From: CAWJPW01 sp963844845
Lineage (GTDB): Bacteria; Acidobacteriota; Thermoanaerobaculia; Thermoanaerobaculales; Sulfomarinibacteraceae
Assembly (NCBI GenBank): GCA_963844845.1
Contig: CAWJPW010000008.1
Span: forward strand, 868,001-932,000
Direction of reading: 5' to 3'
Length of the DNA: 64,000 nt
Under the pieces are notes generated by a model that worked only from the letters and a program-made list of their open reading frames with translations, did not search any database and was not told where the DNA came from. This document shows, one piece after another, positions 9,929 through 18,543 of this stretch. The translations under genes were made by a program, and so were the position numbers. Each line of letters starts with the position of its first letter. Position 1 is the first letter of the stretch.

Positions 9929-10519
9929 CGGGTCCTCCTTCGACTCGGGACGCTGGCCATGATACGGCAACCAGTTGGAGGGGTTTTGCGATGGAGGGGA
10001 GACGAGAGAGGGTTTCCCCGCCCGGTGGACGGCGACGGCGTCGGTGGGCAGCGGCAGGGGCGGCGGCAGGAGCAGCGGCGGCGTGCCGCGGCGGCGGCGA
10101 CGGCACCGGTGTCGGCCCCCGCCCCGGTCCGCGGGCCCGGCCCCGGTCACAACCTACCCCTCACGAAGCGAGGCCACCTCCGCTCCGAAGTACAGGCCCT
10201 CCCGACGGGACGTGCCACCCATGATGTTCTCCCTGGAGAGCCATCCTGCCACCGCCACGTGGGCGGGAAACGTCATGGGTGGCAATCCACGGGGAGGTCG
10301 TCCGGAGCAGGGGTCCCACAATTGCCGGGAGGCGCCTCGGCGAAGGGCCCGAAGGGGGCCGGCATGCAGTCAGCTGGCGTCGACCGTTGCCCCCTTCGGG
10401 ACCGAGCCGACGTGCCGCCGCTGAGCGGCCGCACGGGCGTCGGGGCCGCGGAGAACCTACCTGGGCCCCGCCCCCTCTTGCATCGGCCCGCGCCCTGTGG
10501 CAGAATCCTGATCCCGGCT
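9929..10519. other. Divergent intergenic region: leader, GC-rich simple sequence and element A1
   Basis: This 590-base region holds no supported gene. It contains the ABC operon leader (9929-9965), GC-rich simple sequence from about 10025 to 10150 with GGTCCGCGGGCCCGG-type units, and then the structured element described separately at 10180-10420. The last 100 bases before tRNA-Arg would contain its promoter (possible -10 CAGAAT at 10501-10506). Confidence 0.5.
10180..10420 (-). repeat. Structured interspersed element, family A copy 1
   Basis: Read on the minus strand, this 240-base stretch aligns with four other copies in the window. Helix I is CCCGAAGGGGG pairing with CCCCCTTCGGG; a linker with GGCGCCTCCCGG and CTGCTCCGGA follows; helix II is GCCACCCATGA pairing with TCATGGGTGGC, leading into the shared GTTTCCC; then GGCACGTCCCG and CTGTACTTCGGAGCGG. 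Its stem sequences differ from other copies, yet pairing is preserved. I know of no named family that it matches. Confidence 0.7.
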
Positions 10520-10596
10520 GCGCCGGTAGCTCAGTTGGATAGAGCATCTGACTACGGATCAGAAGGTTGTGGGTTCGACTCCCGCCCGGCGCGCCA
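10520..10596 (+). tRNA. tRNA-Arg (anticodon ACG)
   Basis: A 77-base cloverleaf: acceptor GCGCCGG/CCGGCGC, D arm GCTC/GAGC, anticodon stem TCTGA/TCAGA with loop CTACGGA (ACG, read as ICG after A34 deamination), T arm GTGGG-TTCGACT-CCCGC and encoded CCA. The A34 must be deaminated by TadA, encoded at 20997-21479 in the same window. Confidence 0.97.
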
Positions 10597-10611
10597 TCAA
10601 ACAGAGGTTCA

Positions 10612-10640
10612 AGCCCCCGCGTCGCGGGGGCTTTCTGTTT
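10612..10640 (+). terminator. Rho-independent terminator after tRNA-Arg
   Basis: The inverted repeat 10613-10621 with 10623-10631 (GCCCCCGCG / CGCGGGGGC) is followed by a T-rich run (CTTTCTGTTT). It starts 16 bases after the CCA. Confidence 0.85.
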
Positions 10641-10658
10641 GCGTTGTGGGGGCGGAGA

Positions 10659-12545
10659 TCACACCGAGAAGTGGCCCACCACCTCGCGGAGCTCCGCCGC
10701 GAGGGCGGCGAGGTCGCGCGCTGCGGTGCGCGTGTGCTCGGCGCCCGCGCTGGTGCGGCTCGCCGCCCCGGCCACCTCGGTGATGCCGTCGGCGATCTCG
10801 CCGCTGCCGTGGGCGGCCGCGGTGACGTTGCGGCCGATCTCGGCGGTGGCGGAGGTCTGCTGCTCCACTGCGGCGCTGATGGACGCCTGGATCTCGGCGA
10901 TCTCGGCGATGATGGTGCCGATCTCGGCGATCGACGCCACCGCCGCGTGGGCGTCGCCCTGCACGGCGCCGATGGTGGCGGCAATGCTCTCTGCGGCCTC
11001 CGAGGTCTGGCGGGCGAGCTCCTTCACCTCGCCGGCGACCACCGCGAAGCCGCGACCGGCCTCTCCCGCACGGGCGGCCTCGATGGTGGCGTTGAGGGCG
11101 AGCAGGTTCGTCTGCTTGGCGATGGCGGTGATCAGGCGGGTCACTGAGTCGATCTCGAGGCTGCTGGTGCCGAGGCGCTCGACGGTCGTGTTGGCCTCGC
11201 CGGCGAGGCCGACGGCGCGGCCGGCTACGGTGGCGGCGTGGTGCGCGGAGCGGGCGATCTCGCGCATGCCGGCGCCCATCTCCTCGGTCGCTCCGGCGAC
11301 GGCCTGGACCCCGTCGCTGACGCGTTCGGCGGCCGCCGACATGGTGGCCGCACGCTCCGAGGCTGCCTCGGCGTCGGCGGTCATGCCGCCACTTACCTCC
11401 GACAGCGCGCCGGAGGCCTCGGCGAGGCGGGCGGCATGCTCGACGATACGCTCCACCGCGGCCCCCATGATCCGCACCGCCGCCGAGAGATCCCGCGCCG
11501 AGGCGCCGATCTCGTCGCCACTTGTGCTGCCGAGATCAGGGACCCGGAGGTCGCCGTCGGCAAGCGTGCCCGCCAGCCGGCGGAGGGAGGCGAGGGGACG
11601 GGTGGTTCGGGTCGCCAGGGCAACGGCGAGCCAGGCCAGGAGGCCGCAGACGACAACCAGGGCGACGAGGTACTGGACGACGAAGGTGGTCCGCGCCCGC
11701 TCCACGTGGCGTCGCGTCACCAGCACCGCCATCACCGGAGCGCTCCGGCCGCCGTGACCGCCCAGCGCGACGTAGCCCACCTGGTACGAGGCGCCGGCCG
11801 CGACGGTGCGGGCATAGGCCTCTTCGCCGCGGACCACGCTCGCGGTGAGGCTCGCGGGTAGCTCGAGCCGGTCCGCCGCCGCTGGTGGGAGCGTCGACGC
11901 CTGGACCCGGCCGTTCACCAGAAAGGCGATCTCGGCGCCGGTTTTCTCCTTGATGAGGCGGGCGGTGTCGATCCCCAGTGCGCTCACTACGCGCAGCGCG
12001 CCGACGATCCGCTCGTGCTCGGCGAGGGGCGCCACCGCTTGCATGCCCATGCCGGTGTCGTCCTCCGCTGTCACCAGGCCGTGTGCCACGCGGCCATGAA
12101 GGGCCTCCTCGACGAGCGGCGCCGCCGACAGGTCCTGGCCCGCCCGGGTCGGGCTCTGACCGCGCATGAGCACGACGCCGCGGGCGTCGACGGCGTCGAG
12201 GGCGACTACCGAAGGATCACGGTCCTTGAGCGTCTGAAACTCGCCGATGAGGACCTCGGCGAGGCGGTCGGAGTCGTGGCTGGCGACTGCGGCGGCGAGA
12301 TCGGGCCGCTGGGCTAGCAGCTCGACGTACCCCACCACCCGGCGGTCGGCGTCATCGGCGATGGCCGCCGCGGTGGAGGTCGCCGAGCGCACCATCAGGC
12401 CGAGGTCGTTCTCGGCGAGTCGGTCGAGGCTGTAGACGAAGATGACGGCCCCCACCGCAGCGCTCACGAGCACGGTGAGGAGGGCGCCCCCCACCAGCTT
12501 GCGGCGCAGCGTCCAGGCGAGCTGCCAGCGGCCGGTCGCGGCCAC
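10659..12545 (-). CDS. Methyl-accepting chemotaxis protein
   Basis: The 628-residue transducer has a first membrane segment near residues 14-37 (LVGGALLTVLVSAAVGAVIFVYSL), a periplasmic sensor domain of about 250 residues resembling dCache, a second membrane segment (FVVQYLVALVVVCGLLAWLAVAL), a HAMP domain and a long coiled-coil signalling domain with the conserved tip FAVVAGEVKELARQTSEAAESI. GTG at 12545 begins one base after the stop codon of the binding-protein gene, so the two are surely co-translated. That pairing suggests the receptor senses, or shares a stimulus with, the PhnD-like periplasmic protein; this is inferred from gene order. No CheA or CheW gene is in the window. Confidence 0.92.
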   Translation of the reverse strand: MAATGRWQLAWTLRRKLVGGALLTVLVSAAVGAVIFVYSLDRLAENDLGLMVRSATSTAAAIADDADRRVVGYVELLAQRPDLAAAVASHDSDRLAEVLIGEFQTLKDRDPSVVALDAVDARGVVLMRGQSPTRAGQDLSAAPLVEEALHGRVAHGLVTAEDDTGMGMQAVAPLAEHERIVGALRVVSALGIDTARLIKEKTGAEIAFLVNGRVQASTLPPAAADRLELPASLTASVVRGEEAYARTVAAGASYQVGYVALGGHGGRSAPVMAVLVTRRHVERARTTFVVQYLVALVVVCGLLAWLAVALATRTTRPLASLRRLAGTLADGDLRVPDLGSTSGDEIGASARDLSAAVRIMGAAVERIVEHAARLAEASGALSEVSGGMTADAEAASERAATMSAAAERVSDGVQAVAGATEEMGAGMREIARSAHHAATVAGRAVGLAGEANTTVERLGTSSLEIDSVTRLITAIAKQTNLLALNATIEAARAGEAGRGFAVVAGEVKELARQTSEAAESIAATIGAVQGDAHAAVASIAEIGTIIAEIAEIQASISAAVEQQTSATAEIGRNVTAAAHGSGEIADGITEVAGAASRTSAGAEHTRTAARDLAALAAELREVVGHFSV

Positions 12546-12546
12546 C

Positions 12547-13890
12547 TCAGCCGCCCTTTCGCCCGAGCTTCGCCTCCTCGGCGCGGAGGATCTCGTTGAC
12601 GTCGACGCCGGCGAGCTCGAGGGTGTGCCGGAAGCCGTCGAAGGCGGCGTCGGTGGTCTTGGCCAGCCCGACGCCGCCGTCCAGCTCGCCCAGCACCCGG
12701 CGCCCGTCGGCGGTGTCGAGGAAGCGGCTAAGGGAGGTGGCGAGGCGCTGCCAGGTGGCGTCGGGGAAGCCGCGGCGCACCACGCACACGTCGGAGGGGA
12801 TGGGGTCGGTGAGGGCGATGACCCGCAGCCGGTCGAGGACCATCTCCCGGTCGGCGTCGCCGGCGAGCCGCTGCAGGAGCCGGCCGCGCGCGTCGCCCAC
12901 CACCTCGCCCCGCTGGCGTTGCTGCTCGCCGGCCGGTGAGAAGTAGACGGCCCCCGCGGCGACCCGGCGGGCCCAGACGTCCTCGACCACCTTGGTGTGA
13001 CCGCCGACGAAGTACTCGGCGGCGGGGGTGACGTCGTGCGAGCGGAGGAGGCCGCGCGGGAAGATGAATCCGGAGGTGGAGGCCTCGTCGGTGTAGGCGA
13101 GGGTGCGGCCGGAGAGGTCGGCGAGGCGGCGGATCCCGGAGTCGACCCGGGTGAGGATGCAGCCGCGGTAGCTGGCGATCTCCCGCTCCAGCGGCTGCGG
13201 CAGCGCGGCGAGGACGGTGGTGCGCTCGAGGGTTCCGGGACGCTCGGCCTCGAGCTCCTTGCGGCCGTCCCCGACGAAGTCACGCGGGCCGGTCGAGGTG
13301 GAGGCGCTCACCGCGGCCGCCGGCGGATCGGGACCGCTGAAGAGGGCACGCACGGCGTCGCGGTCGCTCGCCACCCCCACCTCGTGCCAACCGGCGGCCG
13401 GGCGGAGGAGCTCTCCGAGGGCGCGGCGGAGCGGCTCGTCGAGGGTCATCGGCACGGCCACCCGGCGGCCCGCCAGGTCAGCCAGGCGGCCCACCGTGCG
13501 GTCACCCGAGCGGGTCACGACGATGAGGGACTGCTCGAAGGTGCGCATGACCTGGAGGCGGGCCTCGGCGTCGGCGTTGCCGTGGGCGATGACGTAGGCG
13601 AACGCCGGCATCCACGCGACGTCCGCGCCTCCGGTGGCGAGGGCGTCGATGACGTCGCCGTAGCCGGCGGGAACCTCGGCGCGTAGGCGTAGGCCGGCGT
13701 CGTGGCTCACGAAGCGGGCCAGCTCGTCCGCGGCCTTCTGCATGGTGGCCGGCGTCTGCGAGGGCACGAAGTACATGCGGACGGTGGTGTTACCGGAGCC
13801 CGGCCGACCGTGGCCGCAGGAGAAGGGCAGGGCCAATGCCGCGGCAACGGCGGCAGCAGCGAGCACGCCCCGGAGACGATGGCCCCCCAT
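12547..13890 (-). CDS. PhnD-like periplasmic phosphonate/phosphite-type binding lipoprotein
   Basis: The 447-residue product begins with a signal sequence and a weak lipobox (LALPFSC near residue 24), followed by two type 2 periplasmic-binding halves. VRMYFVPSQTPATMQKAADELARFVS, then GGADVAWMPAFAYVIAH and LADLAGRRVAV, LADLSGRTLAYTDEASTSGFIFPRGLL are characteristic of the PhnD/PtxB family, which binds phosphonates or phosphite. No permease or ATPase gene is adjacent; instead the next gene encodes a chemoreceptor, which favours a sensory role. ATG at 13890 is used; an in-frame ATG at 13902 is equally possible, as neither has a ribosome-binding site. The protein is longer than PhnD (about 340 residues) owing to a middle insertion around residues 200-240. 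Confidence 0.78.
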   Translation of the reverse strand: MGGHRLRGVLAAAAVAAALALPFSCGHGRPGSGNTTVRMYFVPSQTPATMQKAADELARFVSHDAGLRLRAEVPAGYGDVIDALATGGADVAWMPAFAYVIAHGNADAEARLQVMRTFEQSLIVVTRSGDRTVGRLADLAGRRVAVPMTLDEPLRRALGELLRPAAGWHEVGVASDRDAVRALFSGPDPPAAAVSASTSTGPRDFVGDGRKELEAERPGTLERTTVLAALPQPLEREIASYRGCILTRVDSGIRRLADLSGRTLAYTDEASTSGFIFPRGLLRSHDVTPAAEYFVGGHTKVVEDVWARRVAAGAVYFSPAGEQQRQRGEVVGDARGRLLQRLAGDADREMVLDRLRVIALTDPIPSDVCVVRRGFPDATWQRLATSLSRFLDTADGRRVLGELDGGVGLAKTTDAAFDGFRHTLELAGVDVNEILRAEEAKLGRKGG

Positions 13891-13911
13891 CGAACAGAGC
13901 ATAGCGCAACT

Positions 13912-13925
13912 GACCAGTACTGGTC
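13912..13925. promoter_or_regulatory. Perfect 14-bp palindrome upstream of the binding-protein gene
   Basis: GACCAGTACTGGTC lies 10-22 bases upstream of the two candidate starts of the PhnD-like gene. Perfect palindromes of this length close to a start are typical operators of dimeric repressors. No regulator gene is adjacent, so this is a candidate only. Confidence 0.4.
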
Positions 13926-14000
13926 GCGTCGGGCCGCCCACCCCCAGCGGCCGGCGCCGCGGCTCCGACGATGAGTCGGGCGGCGCGGGCCGCCGGCGCT

Positions 14001-14462
14001 CTACTCCGGCTCTGGCGGGTCGAGCTGGCGGCGGATGCGATCCGTCGCCCGGTGCAGGCTCTCGTCGGTGCTCAGCTCCGCGAGGGTGGGCGGCGCTTCC
14101 TGAGCCCGCTCCAGGGCGTTGAAGAAGGCGTCGAGGAGGTCGCCCTCCACGGTGGGAACCAGGAAGAGATGGGTGTGCGGCACCCGCCGGCCGCGGGCGT
14201 AAAGACACACGAAGTCGGGCTCGAACGCCGCACCCAGTCGGCGCGCCACACTGCGCGCCATGCGGAAGAGGCTCAGCGTCTCCTCCTCGCTGAGGTCGTG
14301 CCACCACGGGACGTGGCGCTTGGAGATCACCAGGCAGTGGCCCTCGGTGAAGGGATTGATGTCCAGCAGACAGAGGGAGAGCTCGTCCTCGGCCACAATA
14401 TGGGCGGGAGCCCTCCCCGCAACAATGTCGCAGAACACGCATCCACCTGAAGCGTGACTCAA
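14001..14462 (-). CDS. HIT-domain nucleotide hydrolase/transferase
   Basis: The 153-residue protein opens with CVFCDIVAGRAPAHIV, usual for HIT proteins (two cysteines of a zinc site), and continues through DINPFTEGHCLVISKRHVPWW to the active-site region VPHTHLFLVP. That last motif has the form HTHLFL rather than the common HxHxH, so the third histidine is replaced and catalytic ability is uncertain. The extra C-terminal part (residues about 110-153) is helical and charged. The start is TTG at 14462, eight bases after GAGGAG; no other start fits the conserved N-terminus. Confidence 0.85.
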   Translation of the reverse strand: MSHASGGCVFCDIVAGRAPAHIVAEDELSLCLLDINPFTEGHCLVISKRHVPWWHDLSEEETLSLFRMARSVARRLGAAFEPDFVCLYARGRRVPHTHLFLVPTVEGDLLDAFFNALERAQEAPPTLAELSTDESLHRATDRIRRQLDPPEPE

Positions 14463-14737
14463 TGGTTCGTCTCCTCGGGGCCGTGCTATACCGAGTCTAC
14501 ACCCTGAGCGGTGACGGGCGGGTGCAACCGCCGTGCTCCAGTGGGTATAGCTTGGTCGGAGGTGGCGACCATGCGGATGGTTCTGGCCGGGGTGGTGGTG
14601 ATGATCAGCGATGCCGCTGAGCTGGCCGTCCTCGGCGCCGCCCATCGCGCCCTCGGGCAGGTCCGCCGAGAGCTGCCTGCTCACGGACACCCCACACCTG
14701 CTACCATGCCGTCCAAGCGAACAGCAGGAGGCGACGC

Positions 14738-14917
14738 ATGTCCAACAGGATCACGGCCGGGGTGCTGCTCACGCTGGGGGTCTTGCTCTTCCTGGTCAGC
14801 GCCGTGGCCGACCGCCTCGGTCTCGGGGCGGCTCCGGGCGTGGGCTGGAAGCAGATCCTGGGCATCACCGTTGGAGTGGTCCTGGCGGCGGCCGGAATGG
14901 TGAAGCTGCGGCGCTGA
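14738..14917 (+). CDS. 59-residue two-helix membrane protein
   Basis: A short gene with an AGGAGG site seven bases before ATG. The product has two hydrophobic helices (ITAGVLLTLGVLLFLVSAV and ILGITVGVVLAAAGMV) separated by a loop ADRLGLGAAPGVGWKQ. The same loop pattern recurs in the next gene, so the two are tandem paralogues and both are real genes. Function is unknown; no motif beyond the loop is visible. Confidence 0.75.
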   Translation: MSNRITAGVLLTLGVLLFLVSAVADRLGLGAAPGVGWKQILGITVGVVLAAAGMVKLRR

Positions 14918-14957
14918 ACCGTCGGCGCAGCCTGCTTGCAGGTGAGGGGGCTTCGAG

Positions 14958-15158
14958 ATGGTGGGACGGGGAACAGGCGTCCTCGTGTTGGCCGTCGGCC
15001 TTGCGGTCATGCTGGTGGCTGCCCTGGCGGACCGGATCGGGCTCGGCAGCGACCCCGGCATCGGCTGGCTCCAGGCCATCGGCATCGCCGTCGGGGTGAT
15101 CACGACGGTGGCGGGCGCGGTGCTCACCATGGGTCGGCACGCACCAGGACTCAGGTAG
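14958..15158 (+). CDS. 66-residue two-helix membrane protein, paralogue of its neighbour
   Basis: Two hydrophobic helices (GVLVLAVGLAVMLVAAL and AIGIAVGVITTVAGAVL) flank ADRIGLGSDPGIGWLQ, nearly the same loop as in the 59-residue protein 40 bases upstream. A GGTGAGGGGG site precedes the ATG. The C-terminus is extended by seven residues (RHAPGLR). Tandem duplication followed by divergence is the likeliest origin. Function is unknown. Confidence 0.75.
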   Translation: MVGRGTGVLVLAVGLAVMLVAALADRIGLGSDPGIGWLQAIGIAVGVITTVAGAVLTMGRHAPGLR

Positions 15159-15331
15159 CGGGACGCGGCCGCGGCTCTTTCGAGCCCGAGCGCCCGGGGT
15201 GGCGACCGTGCCCGGGGGTCGCCAGAGAGGGGCCCGCTTCCTTTGCGGTGGCCGGTGGAATGCACGATGCGGCAACAACTTTGTTTATCAATGAGGGTGA
15301 TGCGCCGACCGGGTCACGGGAGGTGAACGAG

Positions 15332-15574
15332 ATGCATGGCTACTACGGAATGGGCGGCATGGGCTGGGGGATGTGGCTGTTTTGGCTGGTGCTCATCGTC
15401 GGCGTCGTGGTGGTGATCGCTCTGCTGATGCGCGCCGCCAGGGGGCGGGGTGCCGAGCCGGGGGAAGCCGCCGGATCGGCGGAGAGCCCGGAGCAGATCC
15501 TCAAGCGGCGCTACGCCGCCGGCGAGATCGAGGACGAGGAGTACCGCCGCCGGCTCGAGCAGCTGCGACGATAG
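15332..15574 (+). CDS. SHOCT-domain small membrane protein
   Basis: The 80-residue protein has a Gly/Met/Tyr-rich N-terminus (MHGYYGMGGMGWGM), one membrane helix (WLFWLVLIVGVVVVIALLM) and a C-terminal SHOCT domain (SPEQILKRRYAAGEIEDEEYRRRLEQL), the short oligomerisation motif found at the end of many small envelope proteins. A GGGAGGTG site precedes the ATG. Its role is unknown; it may belong with the two mini membrane genes and the OmpA gene in one envelope-related transcript. Confidence 0.88.
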   Translation: MHGYYGMGGMGWGMWLFWLVLIVGVVVVIALLMRAARGRGAEPGEAAGSAESPEQILKRRYAAGEIEDEEYRRRLEQLRR

Positions 15575-15676
15575 ACCGGGCTGTGCGACGGATCACGCGA
15601 CGAGGCGGAAGTTGGTCAGCGCGGGACTTCTCGGGCACCTCGCGGAGGTTGCACGTGGGTGAGACCGGAGGATTCC

Positions 15677-16330
15677 ATGAACCAGCGATCAATTCCAACC
15701 GTCGCCGTCGTCGCCCTCCTCGCGCTCACGCTCGCTTGTATATCCAGTGAGGATCCCAACAAACGGGCCAAGCAGGGGGCCGCCATCGGCGCGGCCGCCG
15801 GCGCGGTGGCTGGGGCTGTGATCGGCAACCAGAGCGGGGACCCGCGAACCGGGGCTGTGGTCGGTGCCGCGGCCGGTGCCGGGATCGGTGCCGCGGTCGG
15901 TCACCACCGGGACAAGATGGCGCAGGAGATGCAGCAGATCGACAACGTTGCGGTGCAGCCTTCCGCCACCGACCCCGACGAGCTCAAGCTCGTCGTCAAC
16001 AACCAGGTGCTCTTCGCCACCGACTCGGCGACCCTGAGCCCGGCCTCGCTCGGCACTCTGAACCAGATCGCCGATGTCCTCGGCCGCTACCCCAGCTCGA
16101 CCCTCACGGTGGTCGGCTACACCGACAGCACGGGCTCGGAGGTGCACAACCAGGAGCTCTCGGAGCGCCGCGCCCAGGCGGTTCGGGACTATCTGGTCTC
16201 GCGCGGTATTGTGGGCAGCCGGATGACCGCGGTGGGGCTCGGCGAGTCGGACCCCATCGCCTCGAACCTCACCGCCGAAGGGCGTCAGCAGAACCGTCGG
16301 GTGGAGTTCCGCGTACGTGTGAGCGATTGA
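15677..16330 (+). CDS. OmpA-family lipoprotein with glycine-zipper region (YiaD-like)
   Basis: The 217-residue protein has a lipoprotein signal (VVALLALTLACISS, cysteine near residue 21), a glycine-zipper region of repeated GAxxGAxxGA (residues about 34-75) and a C-terminal OmpA domain (LFATDSATLSPASLGTLNQIADVL, VVGYTDSTGSEVHNQELSERRAQAVRDYLVSRGI, GLGESDPIASNLTAEGRQQNRRVEF). The aspartate and arginine that hold meso-diaminopimelate are present. It should sit at the outer membrane and clamp peptidoglycan. GGAGGATT precedes the ATG. Confidence 0.93.
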   Translation: MNQRSIPTVAVVALLALTLACISSEDPNKRAKQGAAIGAAAGAVAGAVIGNQSGDPRTGAVVGAAAGAGIGAAVGHHRDKMAQEMQQIDNVAVQPSATDPDELKLVVNNQVLFATDSATLSPASLGTLNQIADVLGRYPSSTLTVVGYTDSTGSEVHNQELSERRAQAVRDYLVSRGIVGSRMTAVGLGESDPIASNLTAEGRQQNRRVEFRVRVSD

Positions 16331-16538
16331 TCCGCTCCGCTGGGGCGGAGACGCCCGGATGCGGCGCGTACTGCCACTCCACGCAGGAGGTCGCACGATC
16401 GCGGTGTCTCGGAGGAGCCCGAGGCCAAGCGGGCGCTGCCTTGGCGTAGCTCGCGGCGCAGAAGGAGGGGACGAGGCGTCCTCACCGGATCCCTTCGAGC
16501 CGGGGTAGACTTGAGGATTCCCGGCGGAGGTGCCCGGC

Positions 16539-16925
16539 ATGATCGACCACGTCAGCATCAAGGTTTCCGACCTCGGACGGAGCCGCGCGTTCTACGAGGC
16601 GGCGCTCGCTCCTCTGGGATACCGGGTGGTAATGGACCTGGGGAGCGTCGTGGGCATGGGAACCGGCGGTGACGCCATCCCCGACTTCTGGCTCGGCCAG
16701 GGCACGGTGGCGGCCGCCGACCGCGTACACCTCGCATTCGGGGTGCCCTATCGTCGGCTGGTGGACGAGTTTCACCAAGCGGCCTTGGAGGCCGGGGGTC
16801 GCAACAACGGCGCACCCGGGGTGCGGACGCATTATCACGCCCACTACTACGCCGCCTTCGTCCTCGACCCCGACGGCTGCAACGTCGAGGTCGTGTGTCA
16901 CCGGCCGGGGGGCATGGAGGATTGA
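16539..16925 (+). CDS. VOC-superfamily (glyoxalase/dioxygenase-like) protein
   Basis: The 128-residue protein is a single VOC module: MIDHVSIKVSDLGRSRAFYEAALAPLGY at the start and HYYAAFVLDPDGCNVEVVCH at the end. His4, His103-type (YHAHYYAAF) and Glu near 117 could form the usual metal site. Proteins of this size and pattern (glyoxalase/bleomycin-resistance group) have very diverse substrates. ATG at 16539 follows GGAGG by nine bases and is preferred to a GTG at 16530 that overlaps that site. Confidence 0.88.
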   Translation: MIDHVSIKVSDLGRSRAFYEAALAPLGYRVVMDLGSVVGMGTGGDAIPDFWLGQGTVAAADRVHLAFGVPYRRLVDEFHQAALEAGGRNNGAPGVRTHYHAHYYAAFVLDPDGCNVEVVCHRPGGMED

Positions 16926-16979
16926 CGAGGGTATCAGCGCCAAAGAATGCAAACTATTGACTATAATGTCACTTGTGCA

Positions 16980-18509
16980 CTACGTACCAGCCCCTGCCCC
17001 GACCACCCGCCAGACCGGGATCGTGCCGTCCGCGGCCACCATGCTCCTGAAATCCGGGTACTGGTAAAGGCCGTACAGCATCGTCGGCTCGAGGAGCAGC
17101 GCTGCCATCGTCCGAGCCGGCTGATCGGGGAAGACGAGCAACGCTCCGGTCTCGAAGCGCCGATCTGTGGGTGCATCACGGGTGACGATCTGGCGCCCGC
17201 CGTAGCGCTGGTAGACGGGATCCGTATCCTCCTCGACCCGCTCGAGCCGGGTCCGCTCGGCGCGCAGGACGGTGGCGCTACCGAGCACCTGGTAGGAGAT
17301 GCCGTGGCGGTCGAGGAGGGTGCGGTAGGGCTCGGCCGCAGCCGCCGTCACGACCCACGCCACCGGAGTACTGACGCTCGCCTTGACGATGCGGTCATGC
17401 ATGAGGTTGGCGGTGGTCACCACCTGATTGGAGCTGCGCGCCGAGTCGATCACCTTCACCTGGCTGACCTGAGGCCCGGCGTTGCCCCAGAAGGTGTTGG
17501 TGGGCAGGAACGGCGGCAGCGCCGCCGCGCGCGCGGCCGTCACCGCCTCCCGTGAGAGCCCGCGCAGGCTCTGATCCTCCAGCAGGACCCTGATGATCCT
17601 GAGGTGGGCGTCCACCCGCCTGCCGAGGTCGGCATTGGGATCGGCGGCGGCCCGCCGCACCCCCGACTCGACGATGAACCCAAGGCAGCCGGTGGTGGCG
17701 GCAAGCGAGTTGCGGGCGTCGTCGGCCTCCAGGGTGGACGGCCGTTGCTCGCCGTTCGGTGGCGCGCCGCCCACCGTGTAACGGGTGTAGTTGATGCCGG
17801 CAGCCGTCAGTGGAGCGCTCATCGCCTCCACCCACCGCACGCCCACGGCGTAGAGACCAGGATCGAGGAGAGCCGTGTTGGCGGTGTCCATCATGATGTC
17901 GGGCCACTCGGTCCAGCCGCGGGTGGTGTAATCCTCTGAGGTGCGGTCGAACTCGTGCAGATCCACCGCCACGTCGGGCTGCACCCGGCGGGCGATGTCG
18001 TGAAGCACTCGGGTTTCGGGCTGGGCAAGGAGGATGTGGTCGCGGTTGAGGTCGGCGCCGGCATCGTTGGTGCGACGGTTGGCTGCGTAGCCGTCGGGGT
18101 TGAGCACCGGGATCACCCACAGGTCGACGTCGGCGGGCAGCCGTTCGGGCGTCGCCGCGATATCGCGCACCAAAAAGGTCAGCGCCGCCACCCCGGCGGG
18201 CTCGTTACCGTGCTGGCCGGCGACGAGGAGGACCCGCCAGGTGGCGCGGCCGGCGCTGCGATCGAGGTGCACGAGCCGTATCGGGCGGTTCCCCGCCGAG
18301 CGGCCCTCCTCGGTGACGGTGATCCAGGCATGGGTGTCCGCCTCCGCCAGTGCCGCCTCCAGGGTGGCCGGGTCCGGTGGGGCGCTGAGCGTCCGTAGGT
18401 CTGCAGGCAGGGTCGGCGCCGCCTGGCGCGCCATCGCCGGAACGATGCTGCAGGCGAGCAGGGTCAAAGCGGCCGTGGTGATCAACATCTGACGCCGAGA
18501 GGTGCACAT
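16980..18509 (-). CDS. Secreted M14-family zinc carboxypeptidase-like protein
   Basis: The 509-residue protein has an N-terminal signal peptide (residues 1-27, LITTAALTLLACSIVPAMA). The M14 domain shows GQHGNEPAG (zinc-binding HxxE form), VIPVLNPDGYAANRRTN, ADLNRDH and AVDLHEFDRT (third zinc ligand). Glu in GFIVESG near residue 285 could be the catalytic base. About 200 further residues after the domain are unassigned. M14 enzymes of this group act on peptides or peptidoglycan in the periplasm. It follows the ClC gene by 34 bases on the same strand. An AT-rich stretch with TATAAT at 16962-16967 lies just past its 3' end, without a matching gene. Confidence 0.87.
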   Translation of the reverse strand: MCTSRRQMLITTAALTLLACSIVPAMARQAAPTLPADLRTLSAPPDPATLEAALAEADTHAWITVTEEGRSAGNRPIRLVHLDRSAGRATWRVLLVAGQHGNEPAGVAALTFLVRDIAATPERLPADVDLWVIPVLNPDGYAANRRTNDAGADLNRDHILLAQPETRVLHDIARRVQPDVAVDLHEFDRTSEDYTTRGWTEWPDIMMDTANTALLDPGLYAVGVRWVEAMSAPLTAAGINYTRYTVGGAPPNGEQRPSTLEADDARNSLAATTGCLGFIVESGVRRAAADPNADLGRRVDAHLRIIRVLLEDQSLRGLSREAVTAARAAALPPFLPTNTFWGNAGPQVSQVKVIDSARSSNQVVTTANLMHDRIVKASVSTPVAWVVTAAAAEPYRTLLDRHGISYQVLGSATVLRAERTRLERVEEDTDPVYQRYGGRQIVTRDAPTDRRFETGALLVFPDQPARTMAALLLEPTMLYGLYQYPDFRSMVAADGTIPVWRVVGAGAGT

Positions 18510-18543
18510 TGGCTGGGCTCCCAGAGATCGAAATCGGACCTAC

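Noticed and set aside
16939..16967. TATAAT near the end of the VOC gene as a promoter
   Set aside because: No -35 element at a suitable distance and no downstream plus-strand gene; the next gene is convergent.
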